A stretch of DNA of 64,000 nt from NCBI GenBank assembly GCA_964519345.1, contig CAZFKX010000024.1, positions 20,897 through 84,896 of the forward strand. Direction: 5' to 3'. The position numbers were made by a program, and so were the translations under genes. This DNA is from Persephonella sp964519345 (GTDB taxonomy: Bacteria > Aquificota > Aquificia > Aquificales > Hydrogenothermaceae). Below the pieces are notes generated by a model, which saw only the letters and a program-made list of their open reading frames with translations, had not been told where the DNA came from and made no database searches. This document shows, one piece after another, positions 8,360 to 15,463 of this stretch (position 1 is its first letter; each line of letters starts with the position of its first letter).

Positions 8360-10355
8360 GGGGCAGATAAAACTCAAACTTTGCCCCTTTTCCTTCTCCT
8401 TCACTTTCAGCATATATATTTCCACCTAAGAGTTCAATATATCTCTTTGAAATAGCAAGACCAAGCCCTGTTCCCTTGTATTTTTTCTGTATAGGGCTTT
8501 CAAGCTGTGTAAAATCATTAAAAAGCTTATCTATATTTTCCTTAGATATGCCTATACCTGTATCTATTACTGAAAAATAGACCTTTCCATTTTCAGTTCT
8601 GAGATCAATCTTTATATATCCCTTTTCTGTAAATTTGACAGCATTTGAGAGAAGGTTTAATAAGATCTGCTTTAAAAGTCTGTAGTCTGTATTTATAACA
8701 ATATCAGTATTTTTAGGAAGAATAAGCTTTAGACCTTTTTCCTGAATTAAAGGTTGAACCATAGCTGTTATTTCATCAATAAGCTCCTTAACAGTAAAGG
8801 ATTTTTTATTTATCCTTACAGCACCAGCTTCTATTTTTGCAAAATCAAGTATATCGTTTATCATATCAAGTAGGTGTCTTCCTGCAATCTCTATACTTTT
8901 GGCTGCTTTTATATTTTCCTCATCTGTCTCTGCCATCTGGAGATATTGAGCAAAACCTATAATACTGTTCAGAGGTGTTCTTAGTTCATGGGACATATTG
9001 GATATAAAAGCTGATTTTGCTCTTGATGCTGCTTGAGCCTTGTGTAAAAGCTCAAGCCTTTCTATATACAGATTAATCATTCTACCTATTGATTTAAGAA
9101 ACTGTTCCTCCTCTGCATTAATCTCCCTATTAAGATCAAAATGTATAAAACCCTTAACTGAATCCGTACTGACAGGAATATTGATACCTTTATCTTTTTT
9201 TTCTTTAACAAATTCCACCCTTTCTATATTTAAAAAACTCTCAAGTTCCTTTGTGACTATATCTATAACCTCTGATTCTGAGTTTGCAGAGGTTATTCTG
9301 TTTATTATTTCTATAAGCTTGGTAAATAGTCTAAGTCTCTCTATATTTTCAAGTTTTATTTTTTCAAGTGCGGACTGGATTTCAGACAGCATATTATTAA
9401 AAGCTTTCGCAAGTACACCTATCTCGTCCTGTGATCTTATATCAACTCTTTTTGAATAATCTTTTGTTTTTGATATATAATCAGCTGTTTCTGTAAGAAT
9501 CTTTACTGGCTTTACAAGTCTTGAAGCAACAATACCTGAAAGTATAAGGATTATAGCCATTCCAGATAATGCAACTCCAGTAAATATCATTTCCATAGAT
9601 TTTAATGGTGAGAAGATGGCTTTTTTATTTAACTGTAAAAGGATATACCAGTCTTTTAGATATGTCTCATCTATCTTTTTGTAAACTGTTAAGAAATTGC
9701 CAAACTCAAAATAACCCTCATCTTTTATATTTTTGGGAACAGGTATCTCAGCTCCTATAAAAAGTTCGTCCTTTCTGTTGTATATACTGTTGATGCTATT
9801 TTTTGCTGAAAATGTGTACTGGCTGAAATACTCAGGGTATAGTAGAAGAACAAGGTAACCTATCTTCTTATCCTGAAAAATTGAGTAAACAGGAATTGAA
9901 AGTTTTATTATTTTTTCCCCAGTTAAAGGAAATTTATGCAGGTCGGAGAAATATCTATCAAGATATTCAGGACTAATTTTTTTACCTATAAGTGTTTTTT
10001 TTGTTGAAGATATAATTGATCCTTTTTTATTAGCAACAAACAAAATACCTTTTATGTTTCTATTTTCCTTTATGCTGAAAAGAAACTTTTGAATTCTTTT
10101 GTCTATATCATCAACAAGTATATCGTTCAGAATCTGATTTTCAGACCAGAATGAGAGTTCGGTATGCAGATTATGAAAATCCCTTAAAATAGTTTTTTTC
10201 AAGAATGTTATCTGGCTGTACTGTTGATCGATTATATTGTCTATCAGATGCTCTTCTCCCTTTTTAAAGACAAAAAATATAGAGGCTGTAAAAGGAAAAA
10301 GAGTTGCTATAAGAAAAGATAAAACAATTTTATATTTTATACTTCTGAATCTCAT
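8349..10355 (-). CDS. Membrane sensor histidine kinase (extracytoplasmic sensor-HAMP-HisKA-HATPase)
   Basis: 668 residues. A first membrane segment near residues 9-29 and a second near 255-280 flank a roughly 225-residue periplasmic sensor region of Cache-like length. HAMP follows near 280-335, then a coiled linker and a weak GAF-like segment. The HisKA H-box FISNMSHELRTPLNSIIG lies near residue 455-470 with its phospho-accepting His. The N-box (LLNLLSNAVKFTE), G1 (VIDTGIGIS) and G2 (GTGLGLAISK) are all present. No receiver is attached; a single-domain receiver is encoded just upstream with a 4-nt ATGA overlap. It is the last gene of the sensory operon starting at 13190. The ligand is unknown. 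Confidence 0.93.
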   Translation of the reverse strand: MRFRSIKYKIVLSFLIATLFPFTASIFFVFKKGEEHLIDNIIDQQYSQITFLKKTILRDFHNLHTELSFWSENQILNDILVDDIDKRIQKFLFSIKENRNIKGILFVANKKGSIISSTKKTLIGKKISPEYLDRYFSDLHKFPLTGEKIIKLSIPVYSIFQDKKIGYLVLLLYPEYFSQYTFSAKNSINSIYNRKDELFIGAEIPVPKNIKDEGYFEFGNFLTVYKKIDETYLKDWYILLQLNKKAIFSPLKSMEMIFTGVALSGMAIILILSGIVASRLVKPVKILTETADYISKTKDYSKRVDIRSQDEIGVLAKAFNNMLSEIQSALEKIKLENIERLRLFTKLIEIINRITSANSESEVIDIVTKELESFLNIERVEFVKEKKDKGINIPVSTDSVKGFIHFDLNREINAEEEQFLKSIGRMINLYIERLELLHKAQAASRAKSAFISNMSHELRTPLNSIIGFAQYLQMAETDEENIKAAKSIEIAGRHLLDMINDILDFAKIEAGAVRINKKSFTVKELIDEITAMVQPLIQEKGLKLILPKNTDIVINTDYRLLKQILLNLLSNAVKFTEKGYIKIDLRTENGKVYFSVIDTGIGISKENIDKLFNDFTQLESPIQKKYKGTGLGLAISKRYIELLGGNIYAESEGEGKGAKFEFYLPLNV
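8359..8392 (+). terminator. Probable intrinsic terminator of purH
   Basis: AGGGGCA (8359-8365) pairs with TGCCCCT (8382-8388) across a 16-nt loop and is followed by T residues. It begins at the last base of the purH stop codon and also encodes the C-terminus of the convergent kinase. Confidence 0.55.
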
Positions 10356-10696
10356 CCTATCACTTCCGATATAGTCTGTATAAGTTTTTCAATATCAACA
10401 GGTTTAGGAATAAAACCATCTGCATCTATAGAGTCCAAATCATCAAGTGCTGAGAATATAACAACAGGTATATCTTTTGTTTTATTATTCTTTTTCAATC
10501 TTTTCATAACTTCCCAGCCGTCAATCTCAGGCATCATAATGTCAAGAATTATAAGATCCGGTTTTTTTTCATACGCAAGGGAAAGCCCTTTTTCACCACT
10601 TTCAGCCTCAAATATACAGTATCCTTTTTTCTGAAGAATCATCTTTATAAGAAGTCTGTTCTGTTTATTGTCGTCAATTATAAGTATCTTTTTCAT
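10352..10696 (-). CDS. Single-domain response regulator (receiver only)
   Basis: 114-residue CheY-like receiver. The acidic pair DD is at residues 8-9, the phospho-acceptor Asp is in LIILDIMMPEIDG near residue 54, the Thr/Ser switch is in VVIFSAL, and the conserved Lys is in FIPKPVD near 98. There is no output domain. Its start overlaps the stop of the preceding gene and its stop overlaps the start of the kinase (both ATGA), so it is translationally coupled to the kinase and probably its phospho-partner or a relay to the HD-GYP regulator of the same operon. Confidence 0.92.
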   Translation of the reverse strand: MKKILIIDDNKQNRLLIKMILQKKGYCIFEAESGEKGLSLAYEKKPDLIILDIMMPEIDGWEVMKRLKKNNKTKDIPVVIFSALDDLDSIDADGFIPKPVDIEKLIQTISEVIG

Positions 10697-11118
10697 CTTT
10701 CCCTGATTATGTAAATTATTTTAAGTTCAGAATCTACATTTTCTAATCTAATATAACCTACAGCTCCTTTAACCTTTTTTATAAATCTTTTAACAGCTTC
10801 CTCTGAAGAAAGAACTAAAGGAGGTTCCACACCATGGAAGTACATCTCATTCCAGTATAAATTAATCTGTTCGCTATCCATCTCAAGTATTTTTTCCTGA
10901 AAAATATTCCTCAGATAAGAATCTGGTGGAAGGTTTACAGGTATTACCTTTTCACCCTTTAAAAAGATTTTTATCTTAAGATATATTTTTTTTAGATCCT
11001 CTTTTGACACAGCATTTACAGACATACTTTTGCTTACGACAACAGCTATATCTCCAGAAAAAGAGGTATAAAAAATTAAACATATAGATAAGATCGCTCC
11101 CAGAAAGCTGTTTTTCAT
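10693..11118 (-). CDS. Small periplasmic PstS-like binding domain protein
   Basis: 141 residues with an N-terminal signal peptide (hydrophobic region about residues 6-20). The mature part resembles the PBP-like domain of phosphate-type substrate-binding proteins: an IAVVVSKS start, an LKKIYLKIKIFLKGEKVIPVNLPP segment split here as LKKIYL and GEKVIPV, and a C-terminal AVGYI motif near 122. It is half the length of a transport binding protein and no ABC transporter is nearby. It lies 6 nt after the porin-like gene and overlaps the receiver gene, so it is more plausibly a periplasmic ligand sensor or an input to the kinase than a transport component. Confidence 0.65.
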   Translation of the reverse strand: MKNSFLGAILSICLIFYTSFSGDIAVVVSKSMSVNAVSKEDLKKIYLKIKIFLKGEKVIPVNLPPDSYLRNIFQEKILEMDSEQINLYWNEMYFHGVEPPLVLSSEEAVKRFIKKVKGAVGYIRLENVDSELKIIYIIRER

Positions 11119-11124
11119 CTATTC

Positions 11125-12129
11125 TTAAAAAAGCACTGCAAATGATGCTAAAAATCTGTTTGATCTATTTTCAAAAAACTGGTATTCTCCTTTTAAGGAT
11201 ATATTAAATAAAGGTTTATAATTCCAACCAAAAGTCCAGACATTAAGATATCCTTTATCTGATCTGTCTTTAAAATACTCATTTCTAACTATTAAATAAT
11301 TCCTGGAAAAAATTCTATAAACTGTTTGTATGTAGTACGATTCCTTATCTACTCTTCCACTGTAATCTGCGTGGTGTTCCTCATTTTCATGTGCTATATA
11401 ACCTTCTCCCATAAGATAAAACCTCTTTATATTCATATATCCGAATATCCCTAAAAATATTGAAGTTTCCTTGAATTGAGTGTCATAAAATCTACCACCG
11501 TTTATTCCTAAATATCTGTTTATACTGAAAAACTTTTTAAATTGAAATCCTATAAAATCATCTGTTTTTACATTATTGTATCCATCATCAATATTTTTCG
11601 TCTTCTGGATAAAAACATGGTACTCCGTAGAGTCGTCTATAAAAGGGAGAAAACCGTAGATATCAACGCCTGTGGAAAATCTTGGATAAAACCATTCTGC
11701 CGTAACAGGATCTGATGTTGTCCATTTCAAAGCATTAATATGAACCTGATTCCAGATCCCAAGAGGTGTTATGAATCTTCCAACTCTTGCCTTAAAAGAT
11801 TCATTAAATGAGTATTCAAGATAAAATCTTTCTGTATGCAACTTTAGATTAAACTCATCCTTTTCTCCTTTTCTTTTTACGTACCAGTTTTTAGCTTCAA
11901 GTTCTCCGAATATTTTGAATTTTCCATGTCTGTAAAATCCAAGTACAGCAATATCATCAACCTTATATTCAAAGTAACCATTTTCTCTGTGCTCATACTG
12001 AAATGATGCGTATCCTCCGAGATAGAATCTGTTATCTACAGATAATCCTCTACCAAATCTGTAATTTATTTCTGAAGCATAGGAAAAACCTATAATAAGT
12101 AAGATACAAATTACAACCATATTTCTCAT
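11125..12129 (-). CDS. Putative outer-membrane porin-like beta-barrel protein
   Basis: 334 residues with a signal peptide (about residues 1-18). The rest consists of short alternating strands rich in Tyr/Phe and charged residues, with a terminal LASFAVLF ending in Phe as is typical of Bam-inserted barrels. The segment RVGRFITPLGIWNQ near residue 115 resembles phosphate-selective or other small porins. The 4-nt overlap with the upstream HD-GYP gene and the 6-nt gap to the binding protein make it part of a signalling operon, so it may supply the sensed ligand to the periplasm. Substrate unknown. Confidence 0.7.
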   Translation of the reverse strand: MRNMVVICILLIIGFSYASEINYRFGRGLSVDNRFYLGGYASFQYEHRENGYFEYKVDDIAVLGFYRHGKFKIFGELEAKNWYVKRKGEKDEFNLKLHTERFYLEYSFNESFKARVGRFITPLGIWNQVHINALKWTTSDPVTAEWFYPRFSTGVDIYGFLPFIDDSTEYHVFIQKTKNIDDGYNNVKTDDFIGFQFKKFFSINRYLGINGGRFYDTQFKETSIFLGIFGYMNIKRFYLMGEGYIAHENEEHHADYSGRVDKESYYIQTVYRIFSRNYLIVRNEYFKDRSDKGYLNVWTFGWNYKPLFNISLKGEYQFFENRSNRFLASFAVLF

Positions 12130-13190
12130 GATACAGCTCTAACAGTTTCATATATTTCTTCAAATGTGGAATGATACTTTTTGAAGATATTCAAAACCTC
12201 TGGATCAAAATGTTCAGGTCTTGTTCTGTTGTCTCCCTTAAGTATAACCTCCGTAGCCTGTTTGTGTGTCAAAGAGGGTTTGTATATTCTTTCAGATCTC
12301 AAAGCATCGTATATATCAGCCAGAGCTACTATCCTTGCTGACAAAGGGATACTCTCCCCTTTCAGCTTAAAGGGATAACCTTCTCCATTCCATTTCTCGT
12401 GATGATATTTTGCTATTTTTTCGGCCATCTTTAAGACCGATATATGAGACCCTTTAAGAATATCAGCACCGATTATAGTATGCTTTTTCATAATCTCAAA
12501 CTCTTCTCTTGTGAGTTTTCCGTTCTTCTGAAGTATATTTTCCGGTATCCCGACCTTTCCAATATCATGCATCTGTGAAGCATGGTATATATTCTCGGAG
12601 AACTCCGAACCTAATCCAAGTCTAAAAGCAACCTCTTTTGAAAAATAACCTATCCTTTTCAGATGATCACCTGTTTCCCTATCCTTGTACTCCGCTATCT
12701 TCGCAAGTCTGTAAAGAGAGTCTATATACGCTTTCTTAACCTCGTATATCTTTTTCTTTAACTCATTCTCAAGGTATAGATTGTAGTTTTTCAATGTATC
12801 ATTGTAGTATTTTATTTTTAGACTGTTTTTTAATCTGAGTTTAAGTTCATGTATATTAATCGGTTTTGTGAAAAAATCATCAGCACCAAGCTCTATACCT
12901 TTTATCCTTGACTCTGTATCCTCTGCTGCCGTTAATATTATCACAGGTATGTATTTTGTTTTCAGATTATTTTTTAAAACCTCTAAAGCAGAAAAACCAT
13001 CCAGTTTGGGCATCATGAGATCCATCAATATTATGTCTATCTCTTTTTCATTAGCTTTTTTTACGGCTTCTGCTCCATTTTTACATTCATCCACATCAAA
13101 TCCCCATTTTTTGCAGAAAAATCTCAGCAACATCCTGTTTTGAGGATCATCATCAACAATAAGAATAGTGGCCTTCCTCTCCTCCATCAT
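12126..13190 (-). CDS. Response regulator with HD-GYP output (c-di-GMP phosphodiesterase type)
   Basis: 354 residues from the ATG at 13190, chosen because TTGAGG lies 8 nt before it; an upstream in-frame ATG at 13229 is buried in a G6/C6 hairpin with no usable spacing. The N-terminal receiver (residues about 8-122) has IVDDDPQN and the phospho-acceptor Asp in IILMDLMMPKLDG. The HD-GYP domain (about 160-345) shows TGDHLKRI, MHDIGKVGIP, and the full KWNGEGYP and ARIVALADIYDAL motifs, so it looks catalytically competent for c-di-GMP hydrolysis. It is the first gene of an operon with the porin, binding protein, receiver and histidine kinase. Confidence 0.92.
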   Translation of the reverse strand: MMEERKATILIVDDDPQNRMLLRFFCKKWGFDVDECKNGAEAVKKANEKEIDIILMDLMMPKLDGFSALEVLKNNLKTKYIPVIILTAAEDTESRIKGIELGADDFFTKPINIHELKLRLKNSLKIKYYNDTLKNYNLYLENELKKKIYEVKKAYIDSLYRLAKIAEYKDRETGDHLKRIGYFSKEVAFRLGLGSEFSENIYHASQMHDIGKVGIPENILQKNGKLTREEFEIMKKHTIIGADILKGSHISVLKMAEKIAKYHHEKWNGEGYPFKLKGESIPLSARIVALADIYDALRSERIYKPSLTHKQATEVILKGDNRTRPEHFDPEVLNIFKKYHSTFEEIYETVRAVS

Positions 13191-13218
13191 CGTCTTATCC
13201 TCAACCTTAATTAATGAA

Positions 13219-13235
13219 GGGGGGAACATCCCCCC
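13219..13235 (-). terminator. GC hairpin between the lipoprotein pair and the HD-GYP operon
   Basis: A perfect 7-bp stem GGGGGGA/TCCCCCC with a 3-nt loop, immediately downstream (minus strand) of the 13244-14560 stop codon and followed by TTCATTAATT. It is a likely terminator or attenuator separating the sigma-54 lipoprotein unit from the sensory operon. Confidence 0.5.
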
Positions 13236-13243
13236 AGAATCAG

Positions 13244-14560
13244 TTAGGAAGTCCCGCAGTCGTCAGATGTTTCGAGCTCAATAGCTTTTATTGGTGTACC
13301 GTCATAGTTGTAAACATCATCAGACGTTTTAAGCTCAATACATATATTTTCTCCCAGATTGCTTAGACAATCAGATCCGTAATAGTAGATATCGTTTATC
13401 TCACACTCAGTTGAAGAATCAACAGATACATCCATCTGTACTCCATTCCAATCAAAAACGAATGTACCATCGGCAGTATTAATATTCTTAGCTATCCCAT
13501 ATATTTCATACCTGTAGCCGTCAGATGAGTGATCATCATATTTATCATCTTCAAGTTCAAACTTAACTGCTGTTATATCTGTAGTTTCAGTTATGTTATT
13601 GCTTGTTTTAAGCTCTATATAAACACCATCTGCAATATGATTTAAACATTCTTTTCCCCTATAATAGACATCATTTATTTCACAAACTGTAGTGTCTGAA
13701 ACAGTTACATTATAATCGGTTCCGTTATAACTAAAGACAAATGTTCCATTATTTATATCTATATTTGAAACTGTTCCTTTCATCTCATATCTGTATCCGT
13801 CGCTGTCATCGTCGTCTATATGATCTGGGTATCCATCTCCATCGCTGTCGTCAAGATAGTTTGGAAGACCGTCATTGTCATCGTCCTCGTACACATCAGG
13901 AATACTATTATGGTTTGAGTCTTCGTGACCGTCTATATATCCATCATTATCCTTATCTTCTATACCGTCAAATATTCCATCTCCATCCTCGTCGTAATCT
14001 GGATTTACAGACCCTCCAGTATTAATATTTTCCATACCGTCTGGATAGTTGTCCCCATCGCTGTCGTCAAGTGCTTGATCTTTTTCAAGATTTAAGGAAC
14101 CTGAAATATTCACAGACACAGAATCAGGTATTCCATCGTTGTCTGTATCAGAAAGAGAAATATCAATATAACCATCCCCATTAATTTTTATAGCATTCCC
14201 ATTTGAGTCTCTAACAATAAGTTTTGGTTTTTTATTCAGATCAAATAAAATAAACGCGTAGTTCAAACCTTCCTTAAGTTTGAGATTGAAGTTTCCATTA
14301 CTGTCAATATCGTCTGCCGTGTAAACAAGTTTCCCATTGTCAACAGCAACAGCTGCAATGAATGAAAGGTCAAGATTCCCAACTTTAATACCTGCTGTAT
14401 AAAGACTGCCTGCAGAAGAACTGGAAGAGCCAACTGTTCCTGTTACTGTAGCGTAAGGGGAATCAGATGCAACATCTCCAGCTCCTCCACAGGCAAAAAG
14501 CAGAGCAGAGAGGGAAAGGCTACCGCCTATTATAGCTTTTCTCTTAATTCCTTTTTTCAT
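13244..14560 (-). CDS. Acidic calcium-repeat lipoprotein with tandem C-terminal beta domains
   Basis: 438 residues with a lipoprotein signal (LFAC lipobox, Cys near residue 24). Residues about 40-140 form a carboxypeptidase-regulatory-like beta domain shared with the neighbour 14593-15309. Residues about 145-260 are thrombospondin type 3-like repeats of the DxDxDGxxD kind, expected to bind calcium. Two tandem copies of a roughly 80-residue domain follow (each starting GYRYE, with TFVF near its start, EINDxYY and a CysxxxxxxxxxxxxCys pair), resembling DUF5666-type folds. It lies 32 bp downstream of its paralogue, in the same probable transcript. Function unknown; likely surface-exposed. Confidence 0.8.
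   Translation of the reverse strand: MKKGIKRKAIIGGSLSLSALLFACGGAGDVASDSPYATVTGTVGSSSSSAGSLYTAGIKVGNLDLSFIAAVAVDNGKLVYTADDIDSNGNFNLKLKEGLNYAFILFDLNKKPKLIVRDSNGNAIKINGDGYIDISLSDTDNDGIPDSVSVNISGSLNLEKDQALDDSDGDNYPDGMENINTGGSVNPDYDEDGDGIFDGIEDKDNDGYIDGHEDSNHNSIPDVYEDDDNDGLPNYLDDSDGDGYPDHIDDDDSDGYRYEMKGTVSNIDINNGTFVFSYNGTDYNVTVSDTTVCEINDVYYRGKECLNHIADGVYIELKTSNNITETTDITAVKFELEDDKYDDHSSDGYRYEIYGIAKNINTADGTFVFDWNGVQMDVSVDSSTECEINDIYYYGSDCLSNLGENICIELKTSDDVYNYDGTPIKAIELETSDDCGTS
13959..14004. repeat. 46-bp direct repeat between the two lipoprotein genes (copy 1)
   Basis: Identical to 14753-14798. It encodes the shared DPDYDEDGDGIFDGIE stretch of the calcium repeats. Confidence 0.85.
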
Positions 14561-14592
14561 GACTAATCCTCCTTGTAAGATTTTTATTTAAT

Positions 14593-15309
14593 TCAGTCGT
14601 TATCTTCTTCATCAGGTATTCCATCGTTATCGTCATCCTCATCCTGATCGTCCGGAATACCGTCATTATCATCATCGTCGTCTATTGGATCTGGAAGCAT
14701 GTCATTATCTGTATCTTCAGAACCATCTATATAGCTGTTGTTGTCTTTATCCTCTATACCGTCAAATATTCCATCTCCATCCTCGTCGTAATCTGGATCC
14801 ATTTCAGCAAAGTCTGGTATCTCATCTCCATCTGAATCGTCGTAAAGATCATCCCACTCAAACAAGCTGTTTTCATCATGCTTAAGATCTGCAACCTCAA
14901 CAGTCCCATCCGGATTTAGTTTTATTATGATCTTTATGTAAGTGTCCCCTCTTATAATGAAAACATTACCGCTGTTCTGTTTTACATAAAGGACAGGTTT
15001 GCTATTGCTGTCAAATAAAACAAAACTGTACTTTAGATCTTTTTTTAGATTTATTTTGAAAGTGCCGTCAGGATTAATGAGTGACGATGTATAAACAAGC
15101 TTTCCATTTTCTTTTGAAAAAGCCGAAATATATTGAAGATCTTTACCGTCAACTTTATAACCTAATGCGGTGGTTCCCTGCTGAGTGATTTCGCCATTTA
15201 CAGTAGTCGCATACGGGTTTATATATGGATCCGAGCCCTCTCCACCGCCACAAGCAAAAAGAACAACCGAACTTATAAGAACTCCTTTGGTTATAAATCT
15301 TTTACCCAT
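14593..15309 (-). CDS. Acidic lipoprotein with thrombospondin type 3-like repeats
   Basis: 238 residues from the ATG at 15309, chosen for the perfect AAGGAGG 6 nt upstream; an in-frame ATG ten codons earlier lacks this. The lipobox LFAC puts the lipidated Cys near residue 20. Residues about 30-135 match the N-terminal beta domain of the downstream paralogue. The C-terminus (about 155-238) is almost entirely Asp/Glu-rich repeats (DNDGIPD type), ending without the tandem beta domains of the paralogue. It has a strong sigma-54-type promoter 25 bp upstream (15335-15350) and two activator-like palindromes beyond it. Function unknown; a calcium-stabilised surface lipoprotein is the best guess. Confidence 0.8.
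   Translation of the reverse strand: MGKRFITKGVLISSVVLFACGGGEGSDPYINPYATTVNGEITQQGTTALGYKVDGKDLQYISAFSKENGKLVYTSSLINPDGTFKINLKKDLKYSFVLFDSNSKPVLYVKQNSGNVFIIRGDTYIKIIIKLNPDGTVEVADLKHDENSLFEWDDLYDDSDGDEIPDFAEMDPDYDEDGDGIFDGIEDKDNNSYIDGSEDTDNDMLPDPIDDDDDNDGIPDDQDEDDDNDGIPDEEDND
14753..14798. repeat. 46-bp direct repeat between the two lipoprotein genes (copy 2)
   Basis: Identical to 13959-14004 while surrounding sequence has diverged, which suggests recent gene conversion or tandem duplication. Confidence 0.85.
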
Positions 15310-15334
15310 TTTTTCCTCCTTCAGTTTATATATA

Positions 15335-15350
15335 AGCAAACATTATGCCA
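15335..15350 (-). promoter_or_regulatory. Sigma-54 (-24/-12) promoter of the lipoprotein operon
   Basis: On the minus strand the 16-mer TGGCATAATGTTTGCT matches TGGCAC-N5-TTGCW, with the invariant GG and GC exactly 10 nt apart. It lies 25 bp before the 15309 start codon. The gene immediately upstream encodes a sigma-54 activator. Confidence 0.75.
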
Positions 15351-15434
15351 AAATAAAAAAAGATATTTTTTTCAATGATTTAAACCATGCAAACAGTATA
15401 TTCAGAGAGGAAAAGATACTAATTTTGACTCATT

Positions 15435-15463
15435 ATGATACATGTCTGTATCAATATGATACA
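15435..15463 (-). promoter_or_regulatory. Candidate enhancer (UAS) for the sigma-54 activator
   Basis: A perfect inverted repeat TGTATC-N5-GATACA occupies 15447-15463, and an extra half-site ATGATACAT at 15435-15443 repeats 15456-15464 at a 21-bp interval (two helical turns). It is about 105 bp upstream of the sigma-54 promoter, a normal enhancer distance. Confidence 0.6.

Noticed and set aside
9040..9459. A 139-codon open frame antisense to the histidine kinase
   Set aside because: It lies wholly inside a well-supported kinase gene, is Ser/Leu/Ile-rich as expected for an antisense shadow, and has no recognisable motif.
13800..14800. Regular short GAT/GAC-rich repeats that could suggest a minisatellite or CRISPR
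   Set aside because: The period follows codons for the DxDxDGxxD calcium repeats in two lipoprotein genes; there are no uniform repeats with unique spacers.
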